A DNA stretch of 9,270 nucleotides from Piscirickettsiaceae bacterium (GTDB lineage: Bacteria; Pseudomonadota; Gammaproteobacteria; Thiomicrospirales; Thiomicrospiraceae), in NCBI GenBank assembly GCA_027019045.1, contig JALUXI010000214.1, positions 1 through 9,270 of the forward strand, read 5' to 3'. Shown piece by piece: positions 1 through 6,874 of the stretch. The position numbers and the translations under genes are program-made. Below the pieces are notes generated by a model. It saw nothing but the letters and a program-made list of their open reading frames with translations. It did not search any database and was not told where the DNA came from. Within the stretch, counting starts at the first letter, position 1, and the number at the start of each line of letters is the position of its first letter.

Positions 1-1042
1 CCGCTTCATCTGTCTCAATTTTGGGCGAAGCATTGATCAAATCAATCTTATTGCGAATCAAGGTCACAGGGAGTTCAGCGGGCAGTTGATCTAAAATGGC
101 TTGATCTTCAGGATGAATCGCTTCACCCGCTTGCAGCATCACCAGTACACGATCCGCCTCTTCCAAGGCTTGCCACGCTCGTTCAATACCGATCTGCTCC
201 ACCTTATCTGATGCCTCCCGCAAACCTGCGGTATCCAGAATATGCAGCGGCATACCATCGATTTGAATCTCTTCTTTGACAATATCCCGTGTGGTGCCTG
301 CAATATCGGTCACAATCGCTGTTTCCCGTCCAGACAGTGCATTCAGCAAACTAGACTTGCCTGCATTGGGTCGCCCCAGAATCACTACCGACATCCCTTC
401 TCGAAGGAGTACACCCTGCTGAGCCGTGGTGAGTACACGATGCAGTTGTTGCAAAATTTCCTCCAACTGCCCCGCTACCTTACCATCGGAAAGAAAGTCG
501 ATCTCCTCTTCAGGAAAATCAATTGCGGCTTCAACAAAAATCCGCAGTGAAATCAAAGCTTCCACCAAGGCGTTCACTTCTGCTGAAAAATCGCCCTGCA
601 AAGATCGCAACGCCGATTTGGCCGCCTGTTCAGAGCTGGCATCGATCAAATCGGCAATCGCCTCAGCCTGTGCCAAGTCCAATTTATCATTCAAAAAGGC
701 TTGTTTGGAAAATTCCCCTGGCTCTGCCAACCTTGCACCCTGTGCAATGACGGTTTCCAGCAGCCACTGCAAGACGACAGGCCCACCATGGGCTTGTAGC
801 TCCAGCACATCTTCGCCTGTAAAAGAGTGAGGGTTTTGAAAATAGAGGGCAATGCCTCGGTCTAGGATTTGACCATCAGTGCCGTAAAAAGCACCGTAGT
901 GAGCATAGCGAGGTTCGGGGAGTTGATGCAACACCGCTTGGGCAATGCGAGCGACCTCTGGCCCCGAGACCCGCACAATCCCCACCCCCCCTCTTCCAAG
1001 TGGCGTGGCAATAGCGGCAATCGTCTCGGCAGAGGCAGTCAT
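1..1042 (-). CDS. mnmE: tRNA modification GTPase MnmE (TrmE), 3' end missing
   Basis: MnmE acts with MnmG to install the (carboxymethyl)aminomethyl group on U34 of certain tRNAs, using a formyl-tetrahydrofolate-type cofactor and potassium-dependent GTP hydrolysis. The window holds residues 1-347 of an expected ~450; the C-terminal helical part and the CIGK-type cysteine motif lie beyond the left edge. The N-terminus has the family's folate-domain opening ([15 protein letters not shown]). The G domain shows G1 GRPNAGKS at residues 223-230, a TDIAGTTRD switch region, G3 DTAG, the conserved EQIGIERAW stretch, and G4 NKID at 331-334. The ATG at 1042 is the only reasonable start, because the stop codon of the preceding gene lies in the same frame eight codons upstream. 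No purine-rich ribosome binding site precedes it; the leader is pyrimidine-rich. It is the last visible gene of the rpmH-rnpA-yidC cluster, and the frame is intact in the stretches translated. Confidence 0.97.
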   Translation of the reverse strand, partial: MTASAETIAAIATPLGRGGVGIVRVSGPEVARIAQAVLHQLPEPRYAHYGAFYGTDGQILDRGIALYFQNPHSFTGEDVLELQAHGGPVVLQWLLETVIAQGARLAEPGEFSKQAFLNDKLDLAQAEAIADLIDASSEQAAKSALRSLQGDFSAEVNALVEALISLRIFVEAAIDFPEEEIDFLSDGKVAGQLEEILQQLHRVLTTAQQGVLLREGMSVVILGRPNAGKSSLLNALSGRETAIVTDIAGTTRDIVKEEIQIDGMPLHILDTAGLREASDKVEQIGIERAWQALEEADRVLVMLQAGEAIHPEDQAILDQLPAELPVTLIRNKIDLINASPKIETDEA

Positions 1043-1063
1043 AAAAAAGAAAAGAGGCGAGTG

Positions 1064-1390
1064 TTACTTCACCAATGTTTGATAAACCGTGGTCTGAAAA
1101 TCGGTGACAAACCCTTTGGATTCTAGTGCTGCTTTGGTTTTGTCATGCTTTTTCTTAGAGGTAAACGACATCTCTTCGGCTTCATCATTGATTTTGAACG
1201 ACAAAACATAGAGTGGGCGAGTTTCGACCTCAGGGGCTGCTTGAGCAGCAACTGTCGCTCCACTGTTTTCCAATGGAAGATAACCGTTCGCCGTTTTATA
1301 GCAAAGTGGCTGGGTGCCATCGGCAACAATAAAATCCACCTTGCCATACATGGGGTGATCTTTACCTGGTTTTTGATAACTGATTTGCAT
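1064..1390 (-). CDS. hypothetical 108-residue protein between yidC and mnmE
   Basis: I do not recognise a family. The predicted protein is small and soluble, with no signal peptide or membrane segment and a single cysteine. It has two blocks, about residues 1-45 and 58-108, joined by an Ala/Pro/Glu-rich linker (AAQAAPEVE). The second block is rich in Lys and Glu (EEMSFTSKKKHDKTKAAL). It is probably a real gene. An AGGAG ribosome binding site overlaps the yidC stop with about 8 bases before the ATG. The gap to yidC is only 11 bases and that to mnmE is 21 bases, so it sits inside the operon. Its coordinates fill the space exactly, and the opposite-strand ORF over it looks like a shadow. The function is unknown; its position suggests only co-expression with YidC and MnmE. 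Confidence 0.75.
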   Translation of the reverse strand: MQISYQKPGKDHPMYGKVDFIVADGTQPLCYKTANGYLPLENSGATVAAQAAPEVETRPLYVLSFKINDEAEEMSFTSKKKHDKTKAALESKGFVTDFQTTVYQTLVK

Positions 1391-1401
1391 CTGATTCGCT
1401 C

Positions 1402-3072
1402 CTATTTACTTTCGCCCTGTTGGATTTTACGCGTAATGTACCACTGCTGTGTGACCGATAGAATGTTATTCACCACCCAGTACAACACCAACCCTGCTGG
1501 GAAGAAGGCGAAGAAAACCGTGAAGATAAACGGCAACAATCTCATTACCTTCTGCTGCATCTCATCCATCATATCTGATGGGTTCAGCTTCTGTTGAACA
1601 AACATGGTGATTCCCATAATCACAGGCAAGATGTAATAGGGGTCTGGGTGTGATAAATCTTGAATCCACAAGATCCAAGGAGCCTGACGCATCTCTGCCG
1701 AATAGAGCAGTACCCAGTAAAGTGCAATAAAGACGGGCATCTGCACCAGAATCGGTAAACACCCACCCAGCGGGTTAATCTTCTCTTCTTTATACAGTTC
1801 CATCATCTTCTTCTGGAACAGCTCTTTATTATCGCCGTAATTCTCTTTGAGCTGTTTCAGCTTCGGCGAGAATTTTTTCATTCTCGCCATGGAGCGATAG
1901 CTGGTCTCTGATAGCTTATAGAAAGCCAGTTTAATCAAAATAGTCAAAATAATAATCGACCAACCCCAGTTACCAACAACCATATGAATCTTCTCAAGCA
2001 ACCAGAAAATCGGCTCAGCAATAATAGTCAAAATCCCGTAATCGACTGTTCTTTCCAGCCCAGGCGCAATACTCCCCAGCTTATCTTGAATAATGGGCCC
2101 AAGATAGAGTTCAGAGTCCAGATCGGCTGATTGGTGCGGCTGAACCGTCACGACTGGCTCAACCACACCCGCTGCATAACGCCCCTCACCCAACGCCTTG
2201 GCGTAGAGGGTATTTTGTTGATCCTGTTCAGGAATCGCAGCTGAGATAAAGTAGTGCTGAATCATCGCAACCCAACCGCCAGTCGTATTCACGGTTACAG
2301 GGGCTTTATCTAAATCAGTAAACTTATGCTTAACATACTTATCCTCTGCCTGCGGGTTATAAATCACAGGCCCCGTATAGGTATACATAAAACGACTGTG
2401 ATTAGGGTCGTAAGTATTTCTCACTAGTTGAGAATAAAGGCTTCCTGTCCAAGGCTGTTCAGAGGTGTTTACCACCTTATAATCCAACTTGACGGTATAT
2501 TCACCTTGGGTGAAGGTGTAAATTTTGGTCACTTTAACGCCATCTTTTTCCCATGTCAGCGGCACAGTCAGCGTTTTGCCATTTAAGGTATAGTCAGTTT
2601 TCGTCGCTTGATATACATCTTTATGTGTTGGGGCAGGCAATTTGGCATCTGGGACTTTCGCAATCCCGTTTTGTGCCACATAGTACATCTGCCCTGAATC
2701 GCCCATCAGCTGAAATGGCTTACTGCGATCATTTGAGTCGCCATACTTCAGCAAAAAGACTTTACGAATGTCTCCACCGTAGGTATCAATTTCAAGATCT
2801 AACACATCCGTTTTAACATGAATACGCTGCTTAGAAGGGACATTTGAAGCCGTATCAGGTACCGACTTGGCAGAGGCTGAGGGAGCGGATGGCACTTCTG
2901 TTGAGGCGGCAGACGCTTTTACCGACGGCGCTTGAGCCGCTGGGACTTCTGAAGTCTGCTCAATCCGTTGTTGTGCTTCCTGTTTCTGCTGAGCTGAAAA
3001 CTGCCCCCACTGCATCCAAATCCACAGCAAGGTAAAAGCCAAAGCCAACCACCAAAATGATCTCATATTCAT
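1402..3072 (-). CDS. yidC: membrane protein insertase YidC
   Basis: YidC inserts proteins into the inner membrane, alone or with SecYEG, and helps fold and assemble membrane complexes. The 556-residue length fits the proteobacterial long form. An N-terminal membrane segment (about residues 5-22, Trp-rich) is followed by a low-complexity Ala/Ser/Pro/Gln linker to about residue 80. A large periplasmic domain spans about 85-345, and the conserved five-helix insertase core fills the C-terminus. Core landmarks are SYRSMARM, NPLGGCLPILVQMP, RQAPWILWIQDLS and FPAGLVLYWVVNN. The hydrophilic-groove residue that is Arg366 in E. coli aligns with Lys381 here, a conservative change. I chose the ATG at 3072, one base after the rnpA stop, with AGGA about 11 bases upstream. 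An in-frame TTG at 3105 would add 11 residues inside rnpA and seems less likely. Confidence 0.97.
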   Translation of the reverse strand: MNMRSFWWLALAFTLLWIWMQWGQFSAQQKQEAQQRIEQTSEVPAAQAPSVKASAASTEVPSAPSASAKSVPDTASNVPSKQRIHVKTDVLDLEIDTYGGDIRKVFLLKYGDSNDRSKPFQLMGDSGQMYYVAQNGIAKVPDAKLPAPTHKDVYQATKTDYTLNGKTLTVPLTWEKDGVKVTKIYTFTQGEYTVKLDYKVVNTSEQPWTGSLYSQLVRNTYDPNHSRFMYTYTGPVIYNPQAEDKYVKHKFTDLDKAPVTVNTTGGWVAMIQHYFISAAIPEQDQQNTLYAKALGEGRYAAGVVEPVVTVQPHQSADLDSELYLGPIIQDKLGSIAPGLERTVDYGILTIIAEPIFWLLEKIHMVVGNWGWSIIILTILIKLAFYKLSETSYRSMARMKKFSPKLKQLKENYGDNKELFQKKMMELYKEEKINPLGGCLPILVQMPVFIALYWVLLYSAEMRQAPWILWIQDLSHPDPYYILPVIMGITMFVQQKLNPSDMMDEMQQKVMRLLPFIFTVFFAFFPAGLVLYWVVNNILSVTQQWYITRKIQQGESK

Positions 3073-3073
3073 G

Positions 3074-3541
3074 TTATTTCGCTTCCTTTGTATTTGAGCG
3101 CTCAATTTTTCTAATTAAATGGCGAAAACTATTCACCAGCGTTTGATTATCCACCTGCTCCATCCCACGACGGGTCAGCACGACAATATCATACCCTGCC
3201 AAAGGCTGTTTATGTTGACGAAACGACTCTCGAGCCAACCGTTTAATACGATTACGCCAGACTGCTTTAGGCAGCTGCTTTTTCGCTATCGCTAAGCCCA
3301 ATCTCGGATAAGGCAGCTCATTGGCACGCACAATAAAAGTCCAATGCCGATTAGCAAACTTCTTCGCATTAGCAAAAACATGTTGAAATTCTTTAGGAGA
3401 GAGTAGCCGAGTGGCCTTGGGGAAATCCTGACAGTCGAGGCAAACCTCCAAAGCTAGCTCAACTGTCTCATCTTTCAACGAAACTGGAGCATCACTTTTA
3501 GAGGCCTCTGCCTGCTGTTCAGAAGTGGACGCTGAATCCAT
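3074..3541 (-). CDS. rnpA: ribonuclease P protein component, N-terminally extended
   Basis: RnpA is the protein subunit of RNase P, which binds the catalytic RNA and helps mature the 5' end of tRNAs. The canonical fold starts around FPKATRLLSPKEF (residues 40-52) and includes LGLAIAKKQLPKAV. The RNR signature reads RNRIKRLARESFR at residues 96-108. With the only ATG (3541) the protein has 155 residues against a usual ~115-120, so about 39 residues form an extra, mostly acidic Ser/Glu/Ala-rich leader. In-frame TTG 3553 and GTG 3544 are alternative starts. No ATG or GTG lies nearer the canonical domain, although a GGAGG occurs near 3447 without a usable in-frame start after it. It begins 25 bases after the rpmH stop and ends one base before yidC; no yidD lies between. 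Confidence 0.95.
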   Translation of the reverse strand: MDSASTSEQQAEASKSDAPVSLKDETVELALEVCLDCQDFPKATRLLSPKEFQHVFANAKKFANRHWTFIVRANELPYPRLGLAIAKKQLPKAVWRNRIKRLARESFRQHKQPLAGYDIVVLTRRGMEQVDNQTLVNSFRHLIRKIERSNTKEAK

Positions 3542-3566
3542 CACTGTTTTCAAAAAACAATGACGA

Positions 3567-3701
3567 TTAAGGTGTCAAACGCTTACGCCCTTTTGCACGA
3601 CGAGCGGCGATTACTTTACGACCGTTTTTAGTCGCCATTCGAGCACGGAAACCGTGGGTACGAGCACGCTTTAGAGTACTAGGTTGAAATGTACGCTTCA
3701 T
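3567..3701 (-). CDS. rpmH: 50S ribosomal protein L34
   Basis: This gene encodes a 44-residue, very basic protein of the large ribosomal subunit. The reverse-strand translation opens with [12 protein letters not shown] and continues through [16 protein letters not shown] to a C-terminal run of Arg, Lys and Ala ending RKRLTP. It aligns with E. coli L34 (46 residues) along its whole length. The start is set by AAGGA eight bases before the ATG and by the invariant MKRTFQPS opening. It is the first gene of the minus-strand cluster and has its own strong promoter just upstream. Confidence 0.98.
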   Translation of the reverse strand: MKRTFQPSTLKRARTHGFRARMATKNGRKVIAARRAKGRKRLTP

Positions 3702-3746
3702 GATTTAAATCCTTAAATGAGGGTTCTATTCAAAATCGAATCCAAC

Positions 3747-3775
3747 ATTATAGCTATCTTTTAATTTAAAAGCAA
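3747..3775 (-). promoter_or_regulatory. sigma-70-type promoter for rpmH-rnpA-yidC operon
   Basis: On the minus strand, TTGCTT (3770-3775) is followed by exactly 17 bases and a perfect TATAAT (3747-3752). Transcription would start near 3740, leaving a leader of about 40 bases before the rpmH ATG, with AAGGA close to the start codon. The -35 box begins two bases after the stop codon of the lipoprotein gene, so there is no room for a terminator between them. Read-through from the lipoprotein gene into rpmH is therefore possible. Confidence 0.8.
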
Positions 3776-3776
3776 C

Positions 3777-4532
3777 TCAGTCGCCATTGTAGTTTAAAGA
3801 AAATGTCTGGTCACTCATGTCATACTGACTTCGGTCATCTGCGGAAACAACGAGTACCATATAGGCATTTCCACTTCCATTTATAACCGCAGGGTCCAAG
3901 TCATAACGACCTGTATTGGGTACAGATGTTGCGAACTGATACCAGTTTTTTGAATTAATCAGTTTTGGAGAGAGGTTGTTGTGAATTGGGGCATCAAACA
4001 GTATATAGAGATTCACCGCACTACCCGCTATTTGAGACGCATCCCAAATAATGGATTCTCGCTGACCGCTCACCCAATGCTCACCTCCATTAGGCGATTT
4101 AAGAGCAGATGGTGTTTGAGACACACCCTCAACCAATATTTGCTGGGGTCGAGCATTCTCGCTTACAAGGGTAATTTGTGCATCAATAGAGCTCCTACCA
4201 GACATCTCCCACACCTTTGTCACTGCATAAGGGTCAAATCCTTCCGCATGCACTCGAATTGTAAAAGGGGTTTGACGATCATACTCATCTGTTATTATGC
4301 TAGTCAATAAACGGTAGTGTCCTTGGCTATCCGTTTGTGCTATTGAACTATCCAAACTGGTACTGATTTGAGCATTAGCAACAGGCTCATCTATTTCATC
4401 TGCCACTCGCCCACCAATGACAATATACTCTTCCTGCTGTTGCTGTTCAGCTAGTTGATTAGGGTCTGGAACCTGACAACCTGTCACCCCCAAAAATAGA
4501 AAGAGAACAAAATAAAAATAAATCCCTCGCAT
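3777..4532 (-). CDS. putative outer-membrane lipoprotein with CarboxypepD_reg-like and KNH-like domains
   Basis: This is a 251-residue predicted lipoprotein of unknown function. The signal peptide is very aromatic (IYFYFVLFLFLGVTGC) with a lipobox LGVTGC at Cys19. Residue +2 is Gln rather than Asp, which by the usual sorting rule suggests the outer membrane. A Gln/Glu-rich spacer follows. Residues about 40-122 look like a carboxypeptidase-regulatory-like beta-sandwich (IGGRVADE..EPVANAQI…TDSQGHYRL). Residues about 145-246 resemble a Kre9/KNH-type domain (SPNGGEHWVSGQ…IIWDAS…VPNTGRYDLDP…YDMSDQTFSL). Both are common in secreted, adhesive or cell-wall-associated proteins. No enzyme motif is visible. 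The ATG at 4532 has GAGG six bases upstream; an in-frame TTG at 4538 is less likely. It is transcribed divergently from the permease and ends against the rpmH promoter. Confidence 0.85.
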   Translation of the reverse strand: MRGIYFYFVLFLFLGVTGCQVPDPNQLAEQQQQEEYIVIGGRVADEIDEPVANAQISTSLDSSIAQTDSQGHYRLLTSIITDEYDRQTPFTIRVHAEGFDPYAVTKVWEMSGRSSIDAQITLVSENARPQQILVEGVSQTPSALKSPNGGEHWVSGQRESIIWDASQIAGSAVNLYILFDAPIHNNLSPKLINSKNWYQFATSVPNTGRYDLDPAVINGSGNAYMVLVVSADDRSQYDMSDQTFSLNYNGD

Positions 4533-4564
4533 ACGCAACCTCGTTAAAATAAGATCATCTCGTC

Positions 4565-4593
4565 ATTATCTTAATACGGAGTGCAAAGTGCAA
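4565..4593 (-). promoter_or_regulatory. candidate promoter for the lipoprotein gene
   Basis: On the minus strand, TTGCAC (4588-4593) lies 17 bases before GATAAT (4565-4570). The -10 box matches five of six consensus bases and the -35 box three of six. The start site would be near 4558, giving a leader of about 26 bases. The -35 box covers the GTG start codon of the divergent permease, so expression of the two genes could interfere. For the plus strand, only a TAAAAT at 4545-4550 with no credible -35 is seen. Confidence 0.4.
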
Positions 4594-5949
4594 GCAGTAC
4601 AAACGAAAAAAATCGGTTGGATAGAAGCGTTTAGTATAGGTGTTGGTGGCATGGTCGGCGGCGGGATTTTTGCCGTACTGGGGTTGACCATTGACCTTTC
4701 CAAAGGCGGCGCGCCAATCGCCTTTGCTTTGGCGGGATTCATCGCCTTGGTCACCACCTACTCTTATGTGAAACTCTCTCTACGCTATCCTAGTGAAGGC
4801 GGGACGATTGAGTTTATTGTCCAGGCGTTTGGTCACGGCTTCTTTAGCGCTTTTATTAACACCTTGATGTTAATGAGTTATGTCATTATGCTCGCTCTCT
4901 ATGCCTATGCATTTGGTGGCTATGGCGCTGCGCTCTTTACAGGACACGACGACCCCTTCTTGCATAAAGTACTCGCTGCCAGCGTGATTGCTGTGTTTAT
5001 GCTAATCAACCTCCTAGGTGCCTTTCTGACAGGTAAAGCAGAAGATATTTTAGTCTTTATCAAGGTCGGTATTCTGCTACTGTTTATTGCGCTCGGTCTG
5101 TCCACCACTCACTGGGAACGCATCGAACCTTCTGAATGGGCACCCCTACTGAATATTGCCACAGGTGGACTCATCATCTTTTTGGCTTATGAAGGGTTTG
5201 AGCTGATTGCCAATGCCGCGCGCGATGTTAAAGACCCCGAAAAATCGCTCCCTCGCGCCTATTACAGCGCCGTCATTTTTGTGATTTTTCTCTATATTTC
5301 CATTGCCATTGTTGCGGTGGGCAATGTGAGCTTCGATGAGGCCAAAAAAGCACAGGATTATGTCCTCGCCATTGCCGCAGAACCCTTTTTAGGTCACTTA
5401 GGCTTTGTCATTATCGGCATTGCCGCACTCCTCTCCACCGCTTCTGCCATCAATGCTACCCTCTACGGAGGTGGTCGTACAGCCGTCTTGGTTGCCAAGC
5501 TTGGTGAAATCCCCGCCATTTTCCAACAAAAACTCAAACACGGTTTTTGGGGGATGATTTTCCTCGGCGTAGCGGGCATCATTTTTGCCATCTCGTTCAA
5601 TATCAATAATATCTCCATTGCGGGCAGTATGGGCTTTTTGATTGTCTTTACCTTGGTCAACCTTGCCAACTACCGCCTCGCTAAAGAGACGCAAAGCGTC
5701 CGTTGGATTCCCGCCCTAGGCTTTCTACTCACCCTTTCTGCCACCGTTATCTTGGTTGGTTACAATGCTATTCATGAACCGCATGGTTTAATGAGCAGCA
5801 GTATCGTGCTCCTCATCACACTTGGCTACACCCTCTTTCATTTTAAATTCCGTGACAAACGCTTCCGTCTCAAACCCTTTATTGACCCAAGACTCAAGGT
5901 CGATGAAATTCACCGACTTAGAGAGGCTCAAAACCATGACCACCCATAA
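4588..5949 (+). CDS. APC-superfamily amino acid permease
   Basis: This is a 453-residue polytopic inner-membrane transporter with about 12 hydrophobic segments, matching the PotE-like amino acid/polyamine permease group. Helix 1 has the unwound glycine motif (VGGGIF near residues 23-28) where the amino group and carboxylate of substrate usually bind. The helix-6 region has FLAYEGFELIANAARDVKDP (residues 198-217), typical of the family. Cationic or neutral amino acids, or amine-coupled exchange, are possible substrates, but the sequence does not decide. The C-terminus is a charged cytoplasmic tail ending NHDHP. The start is GTG at 4588, supported by GGAG six bases upstream. A 31-codon ORF overlaps the 3' end, and a TauE/SafE gene follows 78 bases after the stop. 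The gene points toward the presumed origin. Confidence 0.92.
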   Translation: MQAVQTKKIGWIEAFSIGVGGMVGGGIFAVLGLTIDLSKGGAPIAFALAGFIALVTTYSYVKLSLRYPSEGGTIEFIVQAFGHGFFSAFINTLMLMSYVIMLALYAYAFGGYGAALFTGHDDPFLHKVLAASVIAVFMLINLLGAFLTGKAEDILVFIKVGILLLFIALGLSTTHWERIEPSEWAPLLNIATGGLIIFLAYEGFELIANAARDVKDPEKSLPRAYYSAVIFVIFLYISIAIVAVGNVSFDEAKKAQDYVLAIAAEPFLGHLGFVIIGIAALLSTASAINATLYGGGRTAVLVAKLGEIPAIFQQKLKHGFWGMIFLGVAGIIFAISFNINNISIAGSMGFLIVFTLVNLANYRLAKETQSVRWIPALGFLLTLSATVILVGYNAIHEPHGLMSSSIVLLITLGYTLFHFKFRDKRFRLKPFIDPRLKVDEIHRLREAQNHDHP

Positions 5950-6031
5950 ACAGACAGACTGTCTCCACCCTTTAAAAGCCCAAATTGCATACAATACTCG
6001 CTTTCTGAAATTAAACGACTTAACTCCATGA
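5936..6031 (+). CDS. possible 31-residue bridging ORF between permease and exporter genes
   Basis: An ATG at 5936 opens a frame of 31 codons. It overlaps the last 14 bases of the permease gene, and its TGA overlaps the ATG of the next gene as ATGA (6028-6031). GAGAGG at 5921-5926, nine bases before the ATG, is a plausible ribosome binding site, whereas the exporter gene has none of its own. The peptide begins MTTHKQTDCLHPLKAQ and is not membrane-like; I know no homologue. It could be a real small protein, a leader that couples translation to the exporter, or chance. Confidence 0.3.
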   Translation: MTTHKQTDCLHPLKAQIAYNTRFLKLNDLTP

Positions 6032-6834
6032 TTGAACTCAATGAACTGATTATCTATCTCACAACAGGTGCAGTGGTCGGCTTTCTGGCAGGCCTGCTTG
6101 GTATTGGCGGGGGACTGATTATCGTCCCCATTTTAACCACTGTCTTTGCACTCTACCTACCTGATACAAAGGACTTGGTTCACCTTGCGATTGGTACCTC
6201 CTTGGCGACCATTTTGGTCACCTCTTTCGCCTCCGTCAAAGCCCATCATGGCCATGGAGCAGTGCGGTGGGATATTGTCAAAGTGATGACCATTGGAATT
6301 TTTACAGGTGGCTTCCTCGGTGGTTGGGGATCTCAATTCTTCTCCTCCGAAACCCTTGGGCATATTTTTGCCCTCTTTGAACTCTTAATCGCCCTCTATA
6401 TGCTCGCCAATATCAAACCCAGCCCCCACCGTGAACTGCCAGGCCCTGCTGGCAATACCCTTGCTGGTTTTGTCATCGGCACCCTCTCCTCTTTAGTCGG
6501 CATCGGTGGCGGCACCCTCACCACCCCTTATCTCATCTGGAATAATATCAAACCCCATGAAGCCATTGCCACCGCCGCCGCTTGCAGCCTGCCTGTCGCC
6601 GCAGCAGGAACTTTCGGATTCCTGCTAGCGGGATTGCATGCAGAAGACCTCCCCAAAGGTGCATGGGGCTACATCTACCTCCCCGCCTTTTTCGGTATCG
6701 TCGCCATGAGCTACTTTACCGCCCCACTTGGCGCCAAACTCGCCCACAAACTCCCCGCCCACCTGCTTAAACGCTTACTAGGGATTTTGCTGATTATTCT
6801 CGCCATCAAAATGTTCTTTTTCTCAGGAAAATAA
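6028..6834 (+). CDS. sulfite exporter TauE/SafE family permease
   Basis: This is a 268-residue integral membrane protein with about eight hydrophobic segments. It has the internal two-fold repeat of the family: each half carries a glycine signature, LLGIGGGLIIVP at residues 23-34 and LVGIGGGTLTTP at 156-167. Family members export sulfite, sulfoacetate or other small organosulfur anions, but most are uncharacterised, so no substrate is assigned. The ATG at 6028 has no Shine-Dalgarno sequence; translation probably depends on the overlapping upstream small ORF or the permease. Codon use is strikingly rich in C at third positions: I count 49 C against 20 G in bases 6661-6780. No terminator follows; the stop is two bases before the -10 box of the toxin-antitoxin pair. 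Confidence 0.93.
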   Translation: MIELNELIIYLTTGAVVGFLAGLLGIGGGLIIVPILTTVFALYLPDTKDLVHLAIGTSLATILVTSFASVKAHHGHGAVRWDIVKVMTIGIFTGGFLGGWGSQFFSSETLGHIFALFELLIALYMLANIKPSPHRELPGPAGNTLAGFVIGTLSSLVGIGGGTLTTPYLIWNNIKPHEAIATAAACSLPVAAAGTFGFLLAGLHAEDLPKGAWGYIYLPAFFGIVAMSYFTAPLGAKLAHKLPAHLLKRLLGILLIILAIKMFFFSGK

Positions 6835-6836
6835 AG

Positions 6837-6859
6837 TATAATTACATTGTAATTACATT
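6837..6859 (+). promoter_or_regulatory. candidate mazEF promoter -10 and operator repeats
   Basis: A perfect TATAAT (6837-6842) lies just after the exporter stop codon. The ten-base direct repeat TAATTACATT occurs at 6839-6848 and 6850-6859, an 11-base period that places both copies on the same helix face. Between and within them is the perfect palindrome TGTAATTACA (6848-6857). Direct or inverted repeats covering the promoter are what an autoregulating AbrB-fold antitoxin would bind. No good -35 hexamer is seen at 16-18 bases. The role is inferred from position. Confidence 0.55.
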
Positions 6860-6874
6860 TTGGAGATTGACAAT

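Noticed and set aside
242..830. Overlapping plus-strand ORFs opposite mnmE
   Set aside because: The minus-strand frame encodes unmistakable MnmE GTPase motifs through this region.
1145..1597. 150-codon plus-strand ORF opposite yidC and the 108-residue gene
   Set aside because: It runs antisense across two supported genes, has no recognisable protein pattern and no ribosome binding site worth noting.
3072..3105. Longer YidC from a TTG at 3105
   Set aside because: The added residues are encoded within rnpA, are polar and do not resemble YidC N-termini; the ATG at 3072 places the first membrane segment at the usual distance.
5398..5694. 98-codon minus-strand ORF opposite the permease
   Set aside because: It is an antisense shadow of a membrane protein gene; the charged translation has no family features.
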